A stretch of DNA of 64,000 nucleotides from JAIQFV01 sp041494885 (GTDB lineage Bacteria; Acidobacteriota; Terriglobia; JAIQFV01). Of the stretch, positions 35,019 to 44,707 are shown one piece after another (the stretch's first letter is position 1; the number at the start of each line of letters is the position of its first letter). The DNA is taken from contig JBGQBO010000001.1 of assembly GCA_041494885.1 (NCBI GenBank), forward strand, positions 124,001-188,000, given 5' to 3'. Under the pieces are notes generated by a model. It was given only the letters and a program-made list of their open reading frames with translations. It made no database searches and was not told the origin of the DNA. The translations under genes were made by a program, and so were the position numbers.

Positions 35019-37211
35019 TTATCCGGAGGGCCGCTCAGGGATGGCGGCATTCGGCCTCAGCACCCGCTCGACCTCGAATACGTTGTCGATTTTCTTCAAC
35101 GACCCGATTAATTTCTCGAGATGGCGCTTGTCGCTGATATCCAGGGTGACATCAATCGTCGCATTTTGATCCGGAAAGGTTCGGGCTTCAATGTTCCGAA
35201 TATTCGATCTCGTGTCCGAAATCACGGAAGTGACTTCGGCCAACAAGCCCTGACGGTCCTCTCCATGAATGGCCAGCCGGACGGTATAGGCCTCTTCGGC
35301 CGTGCCTCGCCACTCGACATCGATCTTCCGTTCGGAGTCGTAAATCAGGTTTTGGACATTCGGGCAATTCTTGGCATGGACAGCGATTCCCTTCCCGCGC
35401 GTGATATAACCCACGATATCTTCGCCCCGGATGGGATTGCAGCATCTCGCGCGATAGACCAGCAGGCCGTCCACCCCCTTGACCTCGATCGAATCGGAGC
35501 TCGAGATCCCGAAGACCTTCTTGACAACCGAGGTGAGCTTGGAGTCCTTGGGTGCCGTCAGTTCCTCGAACGCCTTGTCGGGCATCAACTTCGCCAGCAG
35601 GCTCCGGGCTGAGATTTTCCCGAATCCCATGCCGGCGTAAAGATCTTCGACAGAGTGGCACCCGTATTCCGCGGCGATTGGGCCGATGTCGATTTCGTCG
35701 ATCGTCTTCTTCAGGTTTACGCTGAAATTGCGGGCCTCTTTTTCCAGCAGCCGTTTGCCAACATCGAGGGCCCGTTCGCGCTGCTGGACGTTCAGCCAAT
35801 GGCGGATTTTGTTTCGGGCTTTTGAGGTCTTGACCCAGGAAAGCCAATCCCGGCTCGGCATGTGACCCGTCTGGGTAAGGATTTCCACGATGTCCCCATT
35901 CCGAAGCTTGTAGCGCAATGGGACGATCCGGCCGTTCACCTTCGACTGCACGCATTGATTTCCCACGTCGGTATGAATCGCATAAGCAAAATCAATCGGC
36001 GTGGCTTCCCGCGGTAGAATCACTACCTTCCCCTTGGGCGTGAAGGTGTACACCTCTTCCGGGTAGAGGTCGATCTTGAGGGTCGAGAGGAATTCGCCGG
36101 GATCGGGCATGTCCTGTTGCCATTCCACTAACTGACGCAGCCAATTGATGCGCGAATCCTCATCCTGATCAACGGTGCGCCCCTCCTTGTATTTCCAATG
36201 CGCGGCAATGCCCATTTCGGCGATACGATGCATCTCCTGGGTCCGAATCTGGACTTCGAACGCCTGCCCCGTGGAACTGATGACCGAGGTGTGCAAGGAT
36301 TGGTACAGGTTGGGCCTGGGCATGGCGATGTAATCCTTGATCCGCCCCGGGACAGGCCGCCAGGCGTTGTGAATGATGCCGAGCGCCGCATAGCAACTGC
36401 GAACAGAGTCGGTGATGATCCGGACCGCCAGCAGATCGTACACTTGATCCAGCGTGATGCGTTGCCGTTTCATCTTTTGATAGATACTGAAGATGCGCTT
36501 GATGCGGCCTTGCAGCTGAACCGGGATGTCGCTCTCCTTCATCTTTCCGGCCACCATTGACTGCACTTCGGTCAAAAACGCCTCATTCACTTTTCGCTTC
36601 TTTTCCACCTGCTCCTTCAAGTCGGCATACATACTGGGCTCGAGAAAACTGAAGGAGAGGTCTTCCAGCTCGCCGCGCATTTTCCCCATACCGAGGCGAT
36701 GGGCGATGGGCCCATAGATCTCCATGGTTTCGCGGGCGATCCGCAATTGCTTTTCGGGGGGAAGGTGCTGCAGCGTGCGCATATTGTGCAAACGGTCGGC
36801 CAGTTTGACAAGGATGACACGAATGTCATCGACAATCGCGAGCATCATCTTGCGGAAATTCTCTGCCTGCCGATCCTCCGCCGAAGTGAACTGGATCTTA
36901 CTCATCTTGGTGACGCCGTCCACGATGTGCGCCACCTCGGGGCCAAACTTGTCCTCGACGGCCTTGAGAGGAGTTCCCGTATCCTCGACAATATCGTGAA
37001 GGAGCCCCACACACACGCTCTTGGGGTCCAACTTCATTTCGGCAAGGATCGCTGCCACCGCGAGGGGATGGGAAAGGTAGGGGTCCCCCGAGGAGCGTTT
37101 TTGTCCCCGGTGCTGCGCGGCGGCAAACTCATAGGCTCTCTCGAGCAGGGAGAGATCGTCATTGGGACGATACTCGCGCACCTTGACCAGAATGTCCTCG
37201 ATGGCCGTCAT
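35019..37211 (-). CDS. rel: Bifunctional (p)ppGpp synthetase/hydrolase
   Basis: Protein of 730 residues. It makes and degrades the alarmone (p)ppGpp. The HD hydrolase domain is intact (HPLAVAAIL, LLHDIVEDT and ADRLHNMRTL). The synthetase domain has GRIKRIFSIYQKM, LAVRIITDS and the RxKD loop as GRIKDYIAM, the form found in bifunctional enzymes rather than RelA. The TGS domain (EEVYTFTPKGKVVILP) follows, then a zinc-finger/helical part with CCNPIRGEDIVGY and a C-terminal ACT domain ending near DNVFEVERVLR. It is the likely partner of the DksA-type factor. The ATG lies in the window with an upstream gene-free gap. Confidence 0.95.
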   Translation of the reverse strand: MTAIEDILVKVREYRPNDDLSLLERAYEFAAAQHRGQKRSSGDPYLSHPLAVAAILAEMKLDPKSVCVGLLHDIVEDTGTPLKAVEDKFGPEVAHIVDGVTKMSKIQFTSAEDRQAENFRKMMLAIVDDIRVILVKLADRLHNMRTLQHLPPEKQLRIARETMEIYGPIAHRLGMGKMRGELEDLSFSFLEPSMYADLKEQVEKKRKVNEAFLTEVQSMVAGKMKESDIPVQLQGRIKRIFSIYQKMKRQRITLDQVYDLLAVRIITDSVRSCYAALGIIHNAWRPVPGRIKDYIAMPRPNLYQSLHTSVISSTGQAFEVQIRTQEMHRIAEMGIAAHWKYKEGRTVDQDEDSRINWLRQLVEWQQDMPDPGEFLSTLKIDLYPEEVYTFTPKGKVVILPREATPIDFAYAIHTDVGNQCVQSKVNGRIVPLRYKLRNGDIVEILTQTGHMPSRDWLSWVKTSKARNKIRHWLNVQQRERALDVGKRLLEKEARNFSVNLKKTIDEIDIGPIAAEYGCHSVEDLYAGMGFGKISARSLLAKLMPDKAFEELTAPKDSKLTSVVKKVFGISSSDSIEVKGVDGLLVYRARCCNPIRGEDIVGYITRGKGIAVHAKNCPNVQNLIYDSERKIDVEWRGTAEEAYTVRLAIHGEDRQGLLAEVTSVISDTRSNIRNIEARTFPDQNATIDVTLDISDKRHLEKLIGSLKKIDNVFEVERVLRPNAAIPERPSG

Positions 37212-37237
37212 ATGTAGATTATACGCAGTTTAGGAAA

Positions 37238-37460
37238 CAAATTCCAAAAACCAATCGGTCAAAGCAAAATCCAGAGGCCAAGGTTCAAATTCCAAATATA
37301 GTCCAAAGACCAGAAGCCATAGGGTCGATGTACAACTCGGGGCCCGCGACGGCTCAATCCCGGAGTTCATCTATTCAAAGTCCGAAAGTGAATGACGACA
37401 GGGCGGGCCCGGTCTTCCGTCTTCGTTTGGAGCTTGGACTCGGGCTTTTGGAACTTGCCC
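37238..37460. repeat. Degenerate 7-nt periodic repeat tract (rel / TPR gap)
   Basis: Loose tandem heptamers in two patches of the gap upstream of rel: words related to TTCCAAA at about 37240-37320, and GTCTTCC/GTCTTCG followed by TTTGGAG, CTTGGAC and TTTGGAA words at 37412-37460. It is the most degenerate of the tracts in the window. Confidence 0.5.
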
Positions 37461-37463
37461 TAC

Positions 37464-37505
37464 AAAAAAAGCCCTGATCCACAGTTTACACTGAGGAACA
37501 GGGCT
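37464..37505 (-). terminator. Rho-independent terminator of the TPR lipoprotein gene
   Basis: On the minus strand AGCCCTG pairs with CAGGGCT, with an inner CAGT/ACTG stem, and is followed by a run of T (seven A on the plus strand). It lies 24 nt after the TPR gene stop and would end the tonB-exb-TPR unit. Confidence 0.8.
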
Positions 37506-37528
37506 CGACATAATGATCAGGCGTGCGC

Positions 37529-38332
37529 TTATTTTGGCGCCGGTCCCGGCGTCGACTGCTGTTCTTTCTTGAACTTGATGTCCTTGGCCTTCTGGAACCA
37601 CTTGTCGGCTTCGTTCAGGTCCGCTTCGCGGGCTGAGCTATCCGATTCCATGTCCGCCTTTTGTCGATAGAGCAAGTTCAGGTACGCCATCGCGTCGTCG
37701 TAATCGGGATTAATCTCTACGCCCTTTTTAAGTGCCGCGATCCCTTCGTCCACAACCAGCCCATACTGCTCCCGGAAAGGGTCGCGTTCTTTGGGGGGCA
37801 AGGGGTCTCTAGCGGCCAGATTATTCAACTTATTGATGCGAATTTCCTGGTTGGTTTTATAGGACAGGGTCCAGTCCACCACCCCAATAGAATAGTAGGG
37901 CTCTGCATTGCCCGGTTCGATTTCCGTCCGCTTCTTGTACCATTTCTTGGCTTCTTCAAACTTTCCCATATTGAAATAAATCGAAGCGATTCCGGCAATG
38001 CTGCTGCCATTCTGCGGATCGGAGTTCAGCACATCCTGAAAGGCCTTGATGGCTTCGTCCCCTGTCCGTTTGTTCTCTTCCGACTCCACCCCGGGGACAT
38101 ACTGCGTGGCATACGCCGTGGCGAGGTAGAGTTTGGCATTCGTCAAACTCGGGTCCAGCGCCACCGCATCCTTGAAATAATCCACCGCCGCCTGGTATTT
38201 CTGATCGCGATAAGCACGGACTCCCTTGTTCAGTCGATCACGCGCCTTGAGTTGATTGCAGGCCATCGACCCGAACATGAGGGCAAGAATACCAACTAAG
38301 ATTGCGGTTTTTGTCCAATTCCGAGGGTTCAT
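37529..38332 (-). CDS. TPR-repeat lipoprotein
   Basis: Protein of 267 residues with a lipoprotein signal and lipobox GSMAC near residue 25. At least four TPR units are seen, for example KGVRAYRDQKYQAAVDYFKD and AIKAFQDVLNSDPQNG, and PDYDDAMAYLNLLYRQKA near the end. It is membrane-anchored on the periplasmic face and likely holds a protein complex. It is the last gene of the tonB-exbB-exbD-exbD set and may work with that system. A Pro-rich end follows. A terminator lies just downstream. Confidence 0.82.
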   Translation of the reverse strand: MNPRNWTKTAILVGILALMFGSMACNQLKARDRLNKGVRAYRDQKYQAAVDYFKDAVALDPSLTNAKLYLATAYATQYVPGVESEENKRTGDEAIKAFQDVLNSDPQNGSSIAGIASIYFNMGKFEEAKKWYKKRTEIEPGNAEPYYSIGVVDWTLSYKTNQEIRINKLNNLAARDPLPPKERDPFREQYGLVVDEGIAALKKGVEINPDYDDAMAYLNLLYRQKADMESDSSAREADLNEADKWFQKAKDIKFKKEQQSTPGPAPK

Positions 38333-38459
38333 CCGACTGCCTCCAATGTATCAATAAGTTTATGCTTCAGAGAGGGCACAACGGGGATCTTCTCTGCATC
38401 GTGGACAGGTAAGCTCCGGGTTTTGGGAAGCGGACCGGGTTTGGCCTCTTCCCTCTCAC

Positions 38460-38888
38460 CTACTGACCCATCTGGATCTTCTCGGTGATCAGTCCAATTT
38501 TGTCGACTCCCGCCCCCTTGGCAATATCAATGATGCGGATGACCTTGTCGAACAGGGTGGAATCGTCGCCCTTGACAAACATGACACGCTCACTGCGGGT
38601 CTTGAAGATGTCATCCAGCCGGGGACCCAGGGTCTCCCACGTAGTGGGCTCCTGATTGATTTTCAGCAAGCCCTCCTTGTCGATGATCACCACAATCGTC
38701 CGGGTATCAGGTGGCGCCGCCTGCTTCTGCTGATCCTTCGGCGGTTGCGGCACCAGCGCGTCTAACCCTTTCGAGATGATTGGGGTGATCACGAGAAAGA
38801 TGATAATCAGGACGAGCAGAATGTCGATCATCGGCGTCATATTGATATCCGACTTCGGACCGTGGCCCGATCCAACTCCCATTGCCAT
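38460..38888 (-). CDS. exbD: ExbD/TolR-family proton-channel protein (second copy)
   Basis: Protein of 142 residues with one transmembrane helix (MIDILLVLIIIFLVITPII, the membrane Asp near residue 22) and a periplasmic domain ending GVDKIGLITEK. With ExbB it forms the proton-driven motor that energises TonB. It is the second of two adjacent ExbD genes and differs clearly in sequence from the first, so each may serve a distinct role or form a mixed complex. Start ATG 38888. Confidence 0.9.
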   Translation of the reverse strand: MAMGVGSGHGPKSDINMTPMIDILLVLIIIFLVITPIISKGLDALVPQPPKDQQKQAAPPDTRTIVVIIDKEGLLKINQEPTTWETLGPRLDDIFKTRSERVMFVKGDDSTLFDKVIRIIDIAKGAGVDKIGLITEKIQMGQ

Positions 38889-39150
38889 GGCATTTCCTCC
38901 AGCAAAAATAAGTTTTGGTGGGCATCAGAATCAGGGCCTCTCTTTGTACTGACCCCACTGACTGCCGGAGGAGCCGTCGAAGCTCTCCGGCATGACCACC
39001 ATGCCAGCGCTGTCTCTTGTCAGGCGCTTAATTCACCCTGGACAGCGCTCACCTCGTTGACCTTGTAGAACTTAGGGCCGCCCCTGCTCCAATGGATAAC
39101 CTTCGGGAGGGACAGCACCTTATAAGCAGAAAAAACGGTCATCCTGCCAG

Positions 39151-39612
39151 TCACTGACCTGCAGCGGGTGGTTTGGCTCTTCTTTCTTCTTCCTTCTCCG
39201 TAATCAATCCCAGCGAATCGACACCCGCGGCACGCACTTCATCGACGACGGCAGCCACATCTCCATACTTCGCGCGGCGGTCGCTCTTGACGTAAACGGT
39301 CTTATCCCCCGCTTTTCGCTCGAGCAGGTCTTTGATTTTCTGAGTGATGGCGTCCTTCTTGACCTCATCCGAACCCAGGAAATAGTGTCCATCTCGATTG
39401 ACCGCGATGACAATGGCGTCGTCCTTGTCGCTTTCCTTCATTTCGCGTGGATTTTTAGCTTTGGACAAATCGACCGAAACGCCGTGTTGCAACATGGGCG
39501 TCACCACCATGAAGATGATCAGCAGCACAAGCATGATGTCAACCATCGGGGTGACGTTGATGTCGCTCTTGACCGCGCTCTCCTTTGTTTCTGCACCACC
39601 CAGGAAAGTCAT
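39151..39612 (-). CDS. exbD: ExbD/TolR-family proton-channel protein (first copy)
   Basis: Protein of 153 residues: short cytosolic start, one membrane helix with the proton-carrying Asp in VTPMVDIMLVLLIIFMVV, then a periplasmic domain. Its end GVDSLGLITEKEEERR parallels the second copy. It lies 60 bp after exbB and is probably the main partner. Two ExbD genes in tandem are common in Acidobacteria, Bacteroidetes and Myxococcota. Confidence 0.92.
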   Translation of the reverse strand: MTFLGGAETKESAVKSDINVTPMVDIMLVLLIIFMVVTPMLQHGVSVDLSKAKNPREMKESDKDDAIVIAVNRDGHYFLGSDEVKKDAITQKIKDLLERKAGDKTVYVKSDRRAKYGDVAAVVDEVRAAGVDSLGLITEKEEERRAKPPAAGQ

Positions 39613-39672
39613 AGTTAATCTCCTCGAAAAGATGTCAATTCAAACCCCGTGTTGCATCATCTTCGCTGAGGA

Positions 39673-40404
39673 CTAATGCTTTCCGCCGCGACGCTTCAGG
39701 AAAAAGTCAATCAGTTCGGATGAGGAATTGTCCATCTCGACAGCGAAGGCTTCCACCTTGCCGGTGAAGTAATTGAACGCCATCACGGCCGGAATTGCCA
39801 CGAGCAGACCGAACGCGGTCGTCACAAGGGCCTCAGAAATTCCGCCCGCGACTGCCGACAAACCCGTTGCCTTTTCCGTCGAGATACCTTTGAAGGCGTT
39901 GATGATGCCGACGACCGTTCCAAACAAGCCGACGAATGGAGACACTGAACCGATGGTCGCCAGGCCGGAGAGTCCACGCTTTAGCTCGGCATTTACGATG
40001 GCCGCCGAGCGCTGCAGGGCCCGCTTGGATGCATCGATTTCTTCACCCGGGATTTCTGTGCTGGCTTGATGGGCCTCGAATTCCTGCAATCCGGTGATGA
40101 GTACCTTGGCCAGATGGCTCTTCTTGTTCTGCTCGCAAACACTGATCGCTTCTTCGATCTTGCCTTCCTTGAGGCAGCCGGCCACGGCGGGTGCGAAATC
40201 ACGCGACTGCTTGCGCGCTGAGGAGTACGTAAACCAACGGTCAATCATCACGCCAATCGACCACGCCGACATGATGAAGAGGATCACCACGACCGCCTTC
40301 GCGGGGACGCCCATCTGCTTCCACATGCTGACCAGATCAAATCCGACTTCACCCTGCATGAGCAGGAGCGCTAACAGATTAAGTTTGGAAAAGACGAAAA
40401 GCAT
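39673..40404 (-). CDS. exbB: ExbB/TolQ/MotA-family proton channel protein
   Basis: Inner membrane protein of 243 residues with three transmembrane helices: near residues 35-55, then a pair near 145-175 and 190-215 that form the channel. SPFVGLFGTVVGIINAFKGIS and the following Ala/Gly-rich helix VAGGISEALVTTAFGLLVAI are diagnostic. It couples proton flow to TonB. The ATG has a strong AGGAGG site. It lies between tonB and exbD. Confidence 0.93.
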   Translation of the reverse strand: MLFVFSKLNLLALLLMQGEVGFDLVSMWKQMGVPAKAVVVILFIMSAWSIGVMIDRWFTYSSARKQSRDFAPAVAGCLKEGKIEEAISVCEQNKKSHLAKVLITGLQEFEAHQASTEIPGEEIDASKRALQRSAAIVNAELKRGLSGLATIGSVSPFVGLFGTVVGIINAFKGISTEKATGLSAVAGGISEALVTTAFGLLVAIPAVMAFNYFTGKVEAFAVEMDNSSSELIDFFLKRRGGKH

Positions 40405-40514
40405 AGTATTAACCTTCCTCCTAAAGAAAGTTGACCACTAGTTGTTGTTGAGCGTCAGGCCCAGTCACCCCCTGCCTCGGGCAGCGACCCACTGGGCCAG
40501 GCTAAGATCCGATC

Positions 40515-41273
40515 CTACCCGCCGGTCAGCGAGAAATTCACCGTGATGGTGGTGATCACTTCGACCGGTTCTCCGTTCAGCAGGGTCGGGCGATACCGCC
40601 ACTGCTTGACGGCGTCCAGGGCGGACTGGACCAGTAGAGGATGCCCCTGAATCACAGTCAGATTCTCGACTGTCCCTTGCTTGGAGATCACCGCCTCCAA
40701 GACCACCGACCCCTGGATACGGGCTGACTTTGCCAGCGGGGGATAAGCCGGTCTCGGCGAAGAAATCAAGTTCGCCTGCTGGACATTTCCGCCCACGCGA
40801 ATCCGCTGAACGGGCTTCGGAGCCTCAAGCCTCGGAGGGGGCGGCGGCGGTGCCGATGCATTCTTGGAAATAAGTCCCCCGATCACGCCTCCGACCGAAC
40901 CGCCGATCATCCCGCCTTCAACACCCCCGACTACACCGCCCGCGGAGGGCGGGGGTGGAGCTTCCTCTACAATTTTTGCTATTTCTTTAGGAATTTCCTT
41001 CGGTGTTTGAAGCTGTCCCTCAACAATCTGGGAGACAATCTTCTGCACCTTTATCATGGTGGCAGCCGGTGGGGGCGGTGGCGGCGGTGGCGGCGGTGGC
41101 GCCGTCAACAAGAAGGTCAACAGTTGTTGTTTGGGAAGTGCTTCAGTGTAAATCAGTGGGATCAAAATCAGGATCGCAATCACCACTGTGTGAATGATCA
41201 CCGACAGGAAAACCGTAACGGGTTTTTTCGTCGCCTCTGTGGTGCCCCCCGATTCGACGAGTTGTTCAAACAT
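40515..41273 (-). CDS. tonB: TonB-family energy transducer
   Basis: Protein of 252 residues: N-terminal cytosolic tail, one membrane anchor (VFLSVIIHTVVIAILILIPL), a long periplasmic linker and a C-terminal TonB fold ending QWRYRPTLLNGEPVEVIT. The linker has a run of eleven Pro and a glycine-rich stretch (GGMIGGSVGGVIGG). Energises uptake through outer membrane TonB-dependent receptors; none is in the window. The ATG follows GGGAGG. A clear promoter lies 240 nt upstream, so the tonB-exb unit has its own promoter although secF is upstream on the same strand. Confidence 0.9.
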   Translation of the reverse strand: MFEQLVESGGTTEATKKPVTVFLSVIIHTVVIAILILIPLIYTEALPKQQLLTFLLTAPPPPPPPPPPPAATMIKVQKIVSQIVEGQLQTPKEIPKEIAKIVEEAPPPPSAGGVVGGVEGGMIGGSVGGVIGGLISKNASAPPPPPPRLEAPKPVQRIRVGGNVQQANLISSPRPAYPPLAKSARIQGSVVLEAVISKQGTVENLTVIQGHPLLVQSALDAVKQWRYRPTLLNGEPVEVITTITVNFSLTGG

Positions 41274-41613
41274 GCGGTCTCCCTCCCTTCAAATCAAAAA
41301 TTACGCGCAAAACAAAGTGCCCTACCACCAGATTTCAACAACAGCGCCCACGTCAAACCTGACGAGGAGCGATGGATCGAACAGCGGAACATAGGATCAC
41401 TGCAGTGTGGAGTCTTTCTTGTGCCCTGGAAAAAAAATTCGTATGGGTATGAATCGAGGAAACTCTGCGTTGCGAACAAGCGCTGTGCTGAAACTTCAGC
41501 CTCAGGTTTCAAATCGTATGCCTTTCAACCTGGCTTGTCAATCGAGTTCTCCCTCGGTGGAGCCCCCCTCGGGGGCCCTCCCCCGTCCAGATTCTTTTGT
41601 TCACTTCTCCGGA
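41274..41613. other. tonB upstream region
   Basis: About 340 bases between the secF stop and tonB. Holds the tonB promoter and a GC-rich hairpin (GCCCCC/GGGGGC near 41571-41585) with no T-run, so not a standard terminator. The long leader after the promoter could carry regulation; no known motif was seen. Confidence 0.4.
41513..41541 (-). promoter_or_regulatory. Sigma70-type promoter for tonB-exb unit
   Basis: On the minus strand, TTGACA and TACGAT separated by exactly 17 nt, about 240 nt upstream of the tonB start. Confidence 0.65.
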
Positions 41614-42819
41614 TTACCGCGCTGCTGCGGCCGCCTTCACCGCCTGTTTTCTCCCGGCACGATACTCCACCCAGCCCAGTACAATGGGGGCTGCTATGGC
41701 GATGGAAGAATACGTTCCGATCAAAATCCCCACCACCAGGCAGAAGGCGAACCCGTGAATCATTTCCCCGCCAAACAGAAACAAGGACATCACTGTTAGA
41801 AAGGTCAAGCCGGATGTCAGAATGGTTCGGCTCAAGGTCTGGTTAATCGCCATGTTTATGATTCGACCCAGGGGCTCGCGCCGCATCAGCTTGACATTTT
41901 CTCGGATCCGGTCAAAAACCACGATCGTGTCGTTCATGGAGTAACCAATCAGGGTCAACAAGGCTGCAATGACCGTGAGGGTGATTTCCTTGTTAAACAG
42001 TGAAAAAAATCCGATTGTAATAATCACATCATGGAACGTCGCAATGACTGCAGCCACCCCGTAAATGGTCTCGAACCGGAAGGCAATGTAGAGCAGCATA
42101 CCCGCCAAGGCGTACAACGAGGCCTGCAAAGCCTGACGGCGCAAGTCCTTTCCGACCTTTGGTCCGACCGCCTCGCTATCCTTGATGGCATAATCGGAGA
42201 GGAAAAAATCATTGCGAAGGGCGGCGGCCAGTTCCTTGCTAATCCCCGCTCCCGTCACCAACTCATCCATCGAGGCGATCAACCCGCCATGCAAGTCCCT
42301 GTATTTGATAATCTTATCCGCCGCCTCTTTATAATACTCCTGAGCTTGAGTCTGTCCCTTTGAAGGGGCCAGCTTCAAGGAATCCAAGGCGGTCAAACGA
42401 TCCGCAAAGGTGGCCGGCCCGACATTGTTGAGATCCAGCTTGCCTTCCGCTGCAGCCGAATTCGGATAAATGGCTCTCAATGTCGCTAAGATTTCCTGCC
42501 GGCCGACGTCGATATCCTGTTGTGACTCGCCTGACAGGTCGAGCCCAATCATCACTTCGTGGTTTGCTTGCACGCCAAACTGCTGGATTGAATTCTCCCC
42601 CTTCACACGCGTTTTCAACTCAGTACGGATACGCTCGATGGGCAGCTGGTCCTTGAATTTGACATAGACATTTGTCCCGCCGCGAAAATCGATGCCGTAC
42701 CGGGGGCCGCCCCTAGCAATCAGCGAAATGATCCCGGCCACACTCAAAACCAGAGAGAGTCCGATCAACACCCACTTGTACTTGAGAAAATCAAAATTTG
42801 GATTATGAAAAAATTCCAT
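41614..42819 (-). CDS. secF: Protein translocase subunit SecF
   Basis: Inner membrane protein of 401 residues with six transmembrane helices. With SecD it uses the proton gradient to complete export through SecYEG. YGIDFRGGTNVYVKF after the first helix and TLIGYSMNDTIVVFDRIREN in the later helices are diagnostic. It is longer than the E. coli protein (323 residues) because of an insertion of about 80 residues in the first periplasmic loop (about residues 115-195). It lies 107 bp after secD in the yajC-secD-secF order. Confidence 0.95.
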   Translation of the reverse strand: MEFFHNPNFDFLKYKWVLIGLSLVLSVAGIISLIARGGPRYGIDFRGGTNVYVKFKDQLPIERIRTELKTRVKGENSIQQFGVQANHEVMIGLDLSGESQQDIDVGRQEILATLRAIYPNSAAAEGKLDLNNVGPATFADRLTALDSLKLAPSKGQTQAQEYYKEAADKIIKYRDLHGGLIASMDELVTGAGISKELAAALRNDFFLSDYAIKDSEAVGPKVGKDLRRQALQASLYALAGMLLYIAFRFETIYGVAAVIATFHDVIITIGFFSLFNKEITLTVIAALLTLIGYSMNDTIVVFDRIRENVKLMRREPLGRIINMAINQTLSRTILTSGLTFLTVMSLFLFGGEMIHGFAFCLVVGILIGTYSSIAIAAPIVLGWVEYRAGRKQAVKAAAAAR

Positions 42820-42926
42820 CGAACCTGAGACTCCTTCAACGGCAGAGCTTCCAAATCTCGATCATCCCACTGAGTTTAGACACCGATCAAAATCTGGAAG
42901 TTCCAAAATTTTCAAGGTTGAACAAC

Positions 42927-44543
42927 CTAAATGCTCAAGGTGGCGCTGCGTGACTGATGGCTCACATGCCAATCAAAAATCAACCGGGACACATACACTG
43001 CCGTAAACACGTTGGCGGCCAGTCCGACCGTCAGGGTGACGGCAAACCCCTTGACGGGGCCTGTTCCAAACAAGAACAGGAAAAGTGCAGAAACGATGGT
43101 CGTTACGTGCGTATCGATGATGGTCCGGAAGGCATTGGAAAAGCCACGATCGATCGCGGAGACTACATTCTTACCCAACCGAAGTTCCTCGCGAATGCGT
43201 TCAAAAACAAGAACATTCGAATCCACGGCCATACCAATGGTCAAAATGACCCCAGCGATTCCCGGCAGGGTGAGAGTCGCTCCAAAATACGCCAGGGCGG
43301 CAAGAAGAATAATCAGATTGAAGAACAACGCCGAAACGGCGTTCACCCCTGACAGCTTGTAATAGATCACCATGAAAATCACAACCAAAGCGAGCCCCAC
43401 GATCGACGCCAGAATGCCCTGCCGGATTGAGTCATTTCCGAGAGAGGGGCCCACGGTGGCCTTATGAAGGTACTTGAGACTGGCCGGCAATGCCCCCGAT
43501 CGGAGCACCAAAGCTAATTCCTCCGCCTGGGCCTGACTGAAGTTCCCTGTAATCTGACCCGAGTCACTGATCTGACTTTGAATTTCCGGTGCGGACTGGA
43601 TTTTGCGATCCAAAACAATGGCAAGTTGCTTGTGCAGGTTTTGCTGGGTAACTTGCGAGAATCGGACGGCCCCGGCATTGTTCAACGTGAATCCCACGGC
43701 CGGACGGCCGTTCTCGTCCAATTGAGGTCGTGCGCCCTTTAGATCGCGACCGGTGATCGAGGCGATCCGATCAACAAAATACCATTGCTCTGTAGAAGGC
43801 TGGCCGGGCGCCGACTTCTCGACTGATTTCAAAAGTTCCACGTCGGGAGAGGCCGTGTTTCCGTGAGCCGCAAGCGCTCCCTGCTGGGTCGGAAAAGGGC
43901 CATCTCTGACGATCTTCAATTCGAGAATCGCGGGCTGACCGATGACACGGTCCACCTTTTCCGGATCATCCACCCCGGGCAACTGCACCAGGACCTCGTA
44001 CGATCCCGCGGACCGCTCCTGGATGACCGGTTCGGTAACCCCCAACGCATCAATCCGGTTGCGTAAGGTTTGAACGGTTTGTTTGACCGCCTCGGAGCGC
44101 AGTTCGGATTCCACGGAGGGTTTCATCCCCAGCGTAAAGCCGCCGATATCGCCGGCTAATGAGGAGAGATCCCACGAGACTGAAAACTTGTCGGTGAACA
44201 TCTCCCGGAAGTCGCCGGTGCGCGAGGAGTCAATCCCCCGGACTTCGATATGGTTCAGATCGCGCTTTCGCAGGTCGGCTGACGTGATTTGTCGGTTTAA
44301 CAGTTCTGTCCGAATCAGTTCAATGGTCTGATCTGTTTCGGCATTGATCGCATCATCCGTCATGACTTGGATGATGAGGTAGGTGCCCCCCTTGAGATCC
44401 AGGCCGAGGTGGATCCGCTCGGCGAAGTTCAGTTTAATGGCATTCAACGAACTTGGGATATGCGGATACCCGAGGAATCCATAAAGACATCCTAGAATGA
44501 TCAAACCATAGATCAGGGCTTTCCATTTCAAAGTCTTGTTCAT
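42927..44543 (-). CDS. secD: Protein translocase subunit SecD
   Basis: Inner membrane protein of 538 residues with one N-terminal helix, a large periplasmic domain (about 40-350) and five C-terminal helices. GLDLKGGTYLIIQV, VTEPVIQERSAGSYEVLVQLPG and the D-x-N motif in IGMAVDSNVLVFERIREEL are diagnostic. It pulls translocating proteins across the membrane with SecF, which follows. YajC is just upstream, the usual operon. Confidence 0.95.
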   Translation of the reverse strand: MNKTLKWKALIYGLIILGCLYGFLGYPHIPSSLNAIKLNFAERIHLGLDLKGGTYLIIQVMTDDAINAETDQTIELIRTELLNRQITSADLRKRDLNHIEVRGIDSSRTGDFREMFTDKFSVSWDLSSLAGDIGGFTLGMKPSVESELRSEAVKQTVQTLRNRIDALGVTEPVIQERSAGSYEVLVQLPGVDDPEKVDRVIGQPAILELKIVRDGPFPTQQGALAAHGNTASPDVELLKSVEKSAPGQPSTEQWYFVDRIASITGRDLKGARPQLDENGRPAVGFTLNNAGAVRFSQVTQQNLHKQLAIVLDRKIQSAPEIQSQISDSGQITGNFSQAQAEELALVLRSGALPASLKYLHKATVGPSLGNDSIRQGILASIVGLALVVIFMVIYYKLSGVNAVSALFFNLIILLAALAYFGATLTLPGIAGVILTIGMAVDSNVLVFERIREELRLGKNVVSAIDRGFSNAFRTIIDTHVTTIVSALFLFLFGTGPVKGFAVTLTVGLAANVFTAVYVSRLIFDWHVSHQSRSATLSI

Positions 44544-44707
44544 GGGGCCATCATACCTTCCCGGAATGATCTCGTAAAACCCAACAAAATATTAGCCTTA
44601 ACCCTTATTTATACACGGATCCGTCGTTCGTGACTCCATTCGCCAGGTGCCTCGCGGGTTGCCCGGAGTCGTTTGCCCCTCGGTCCCCCGGGAAGTCCAT
44701 CGTCCGA

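Noticed and set aside
41571..41585. GC-rich hairpin after secF
   Set aside because: Short 6-bp stem without a T-run on either strand; not a standard terminator.
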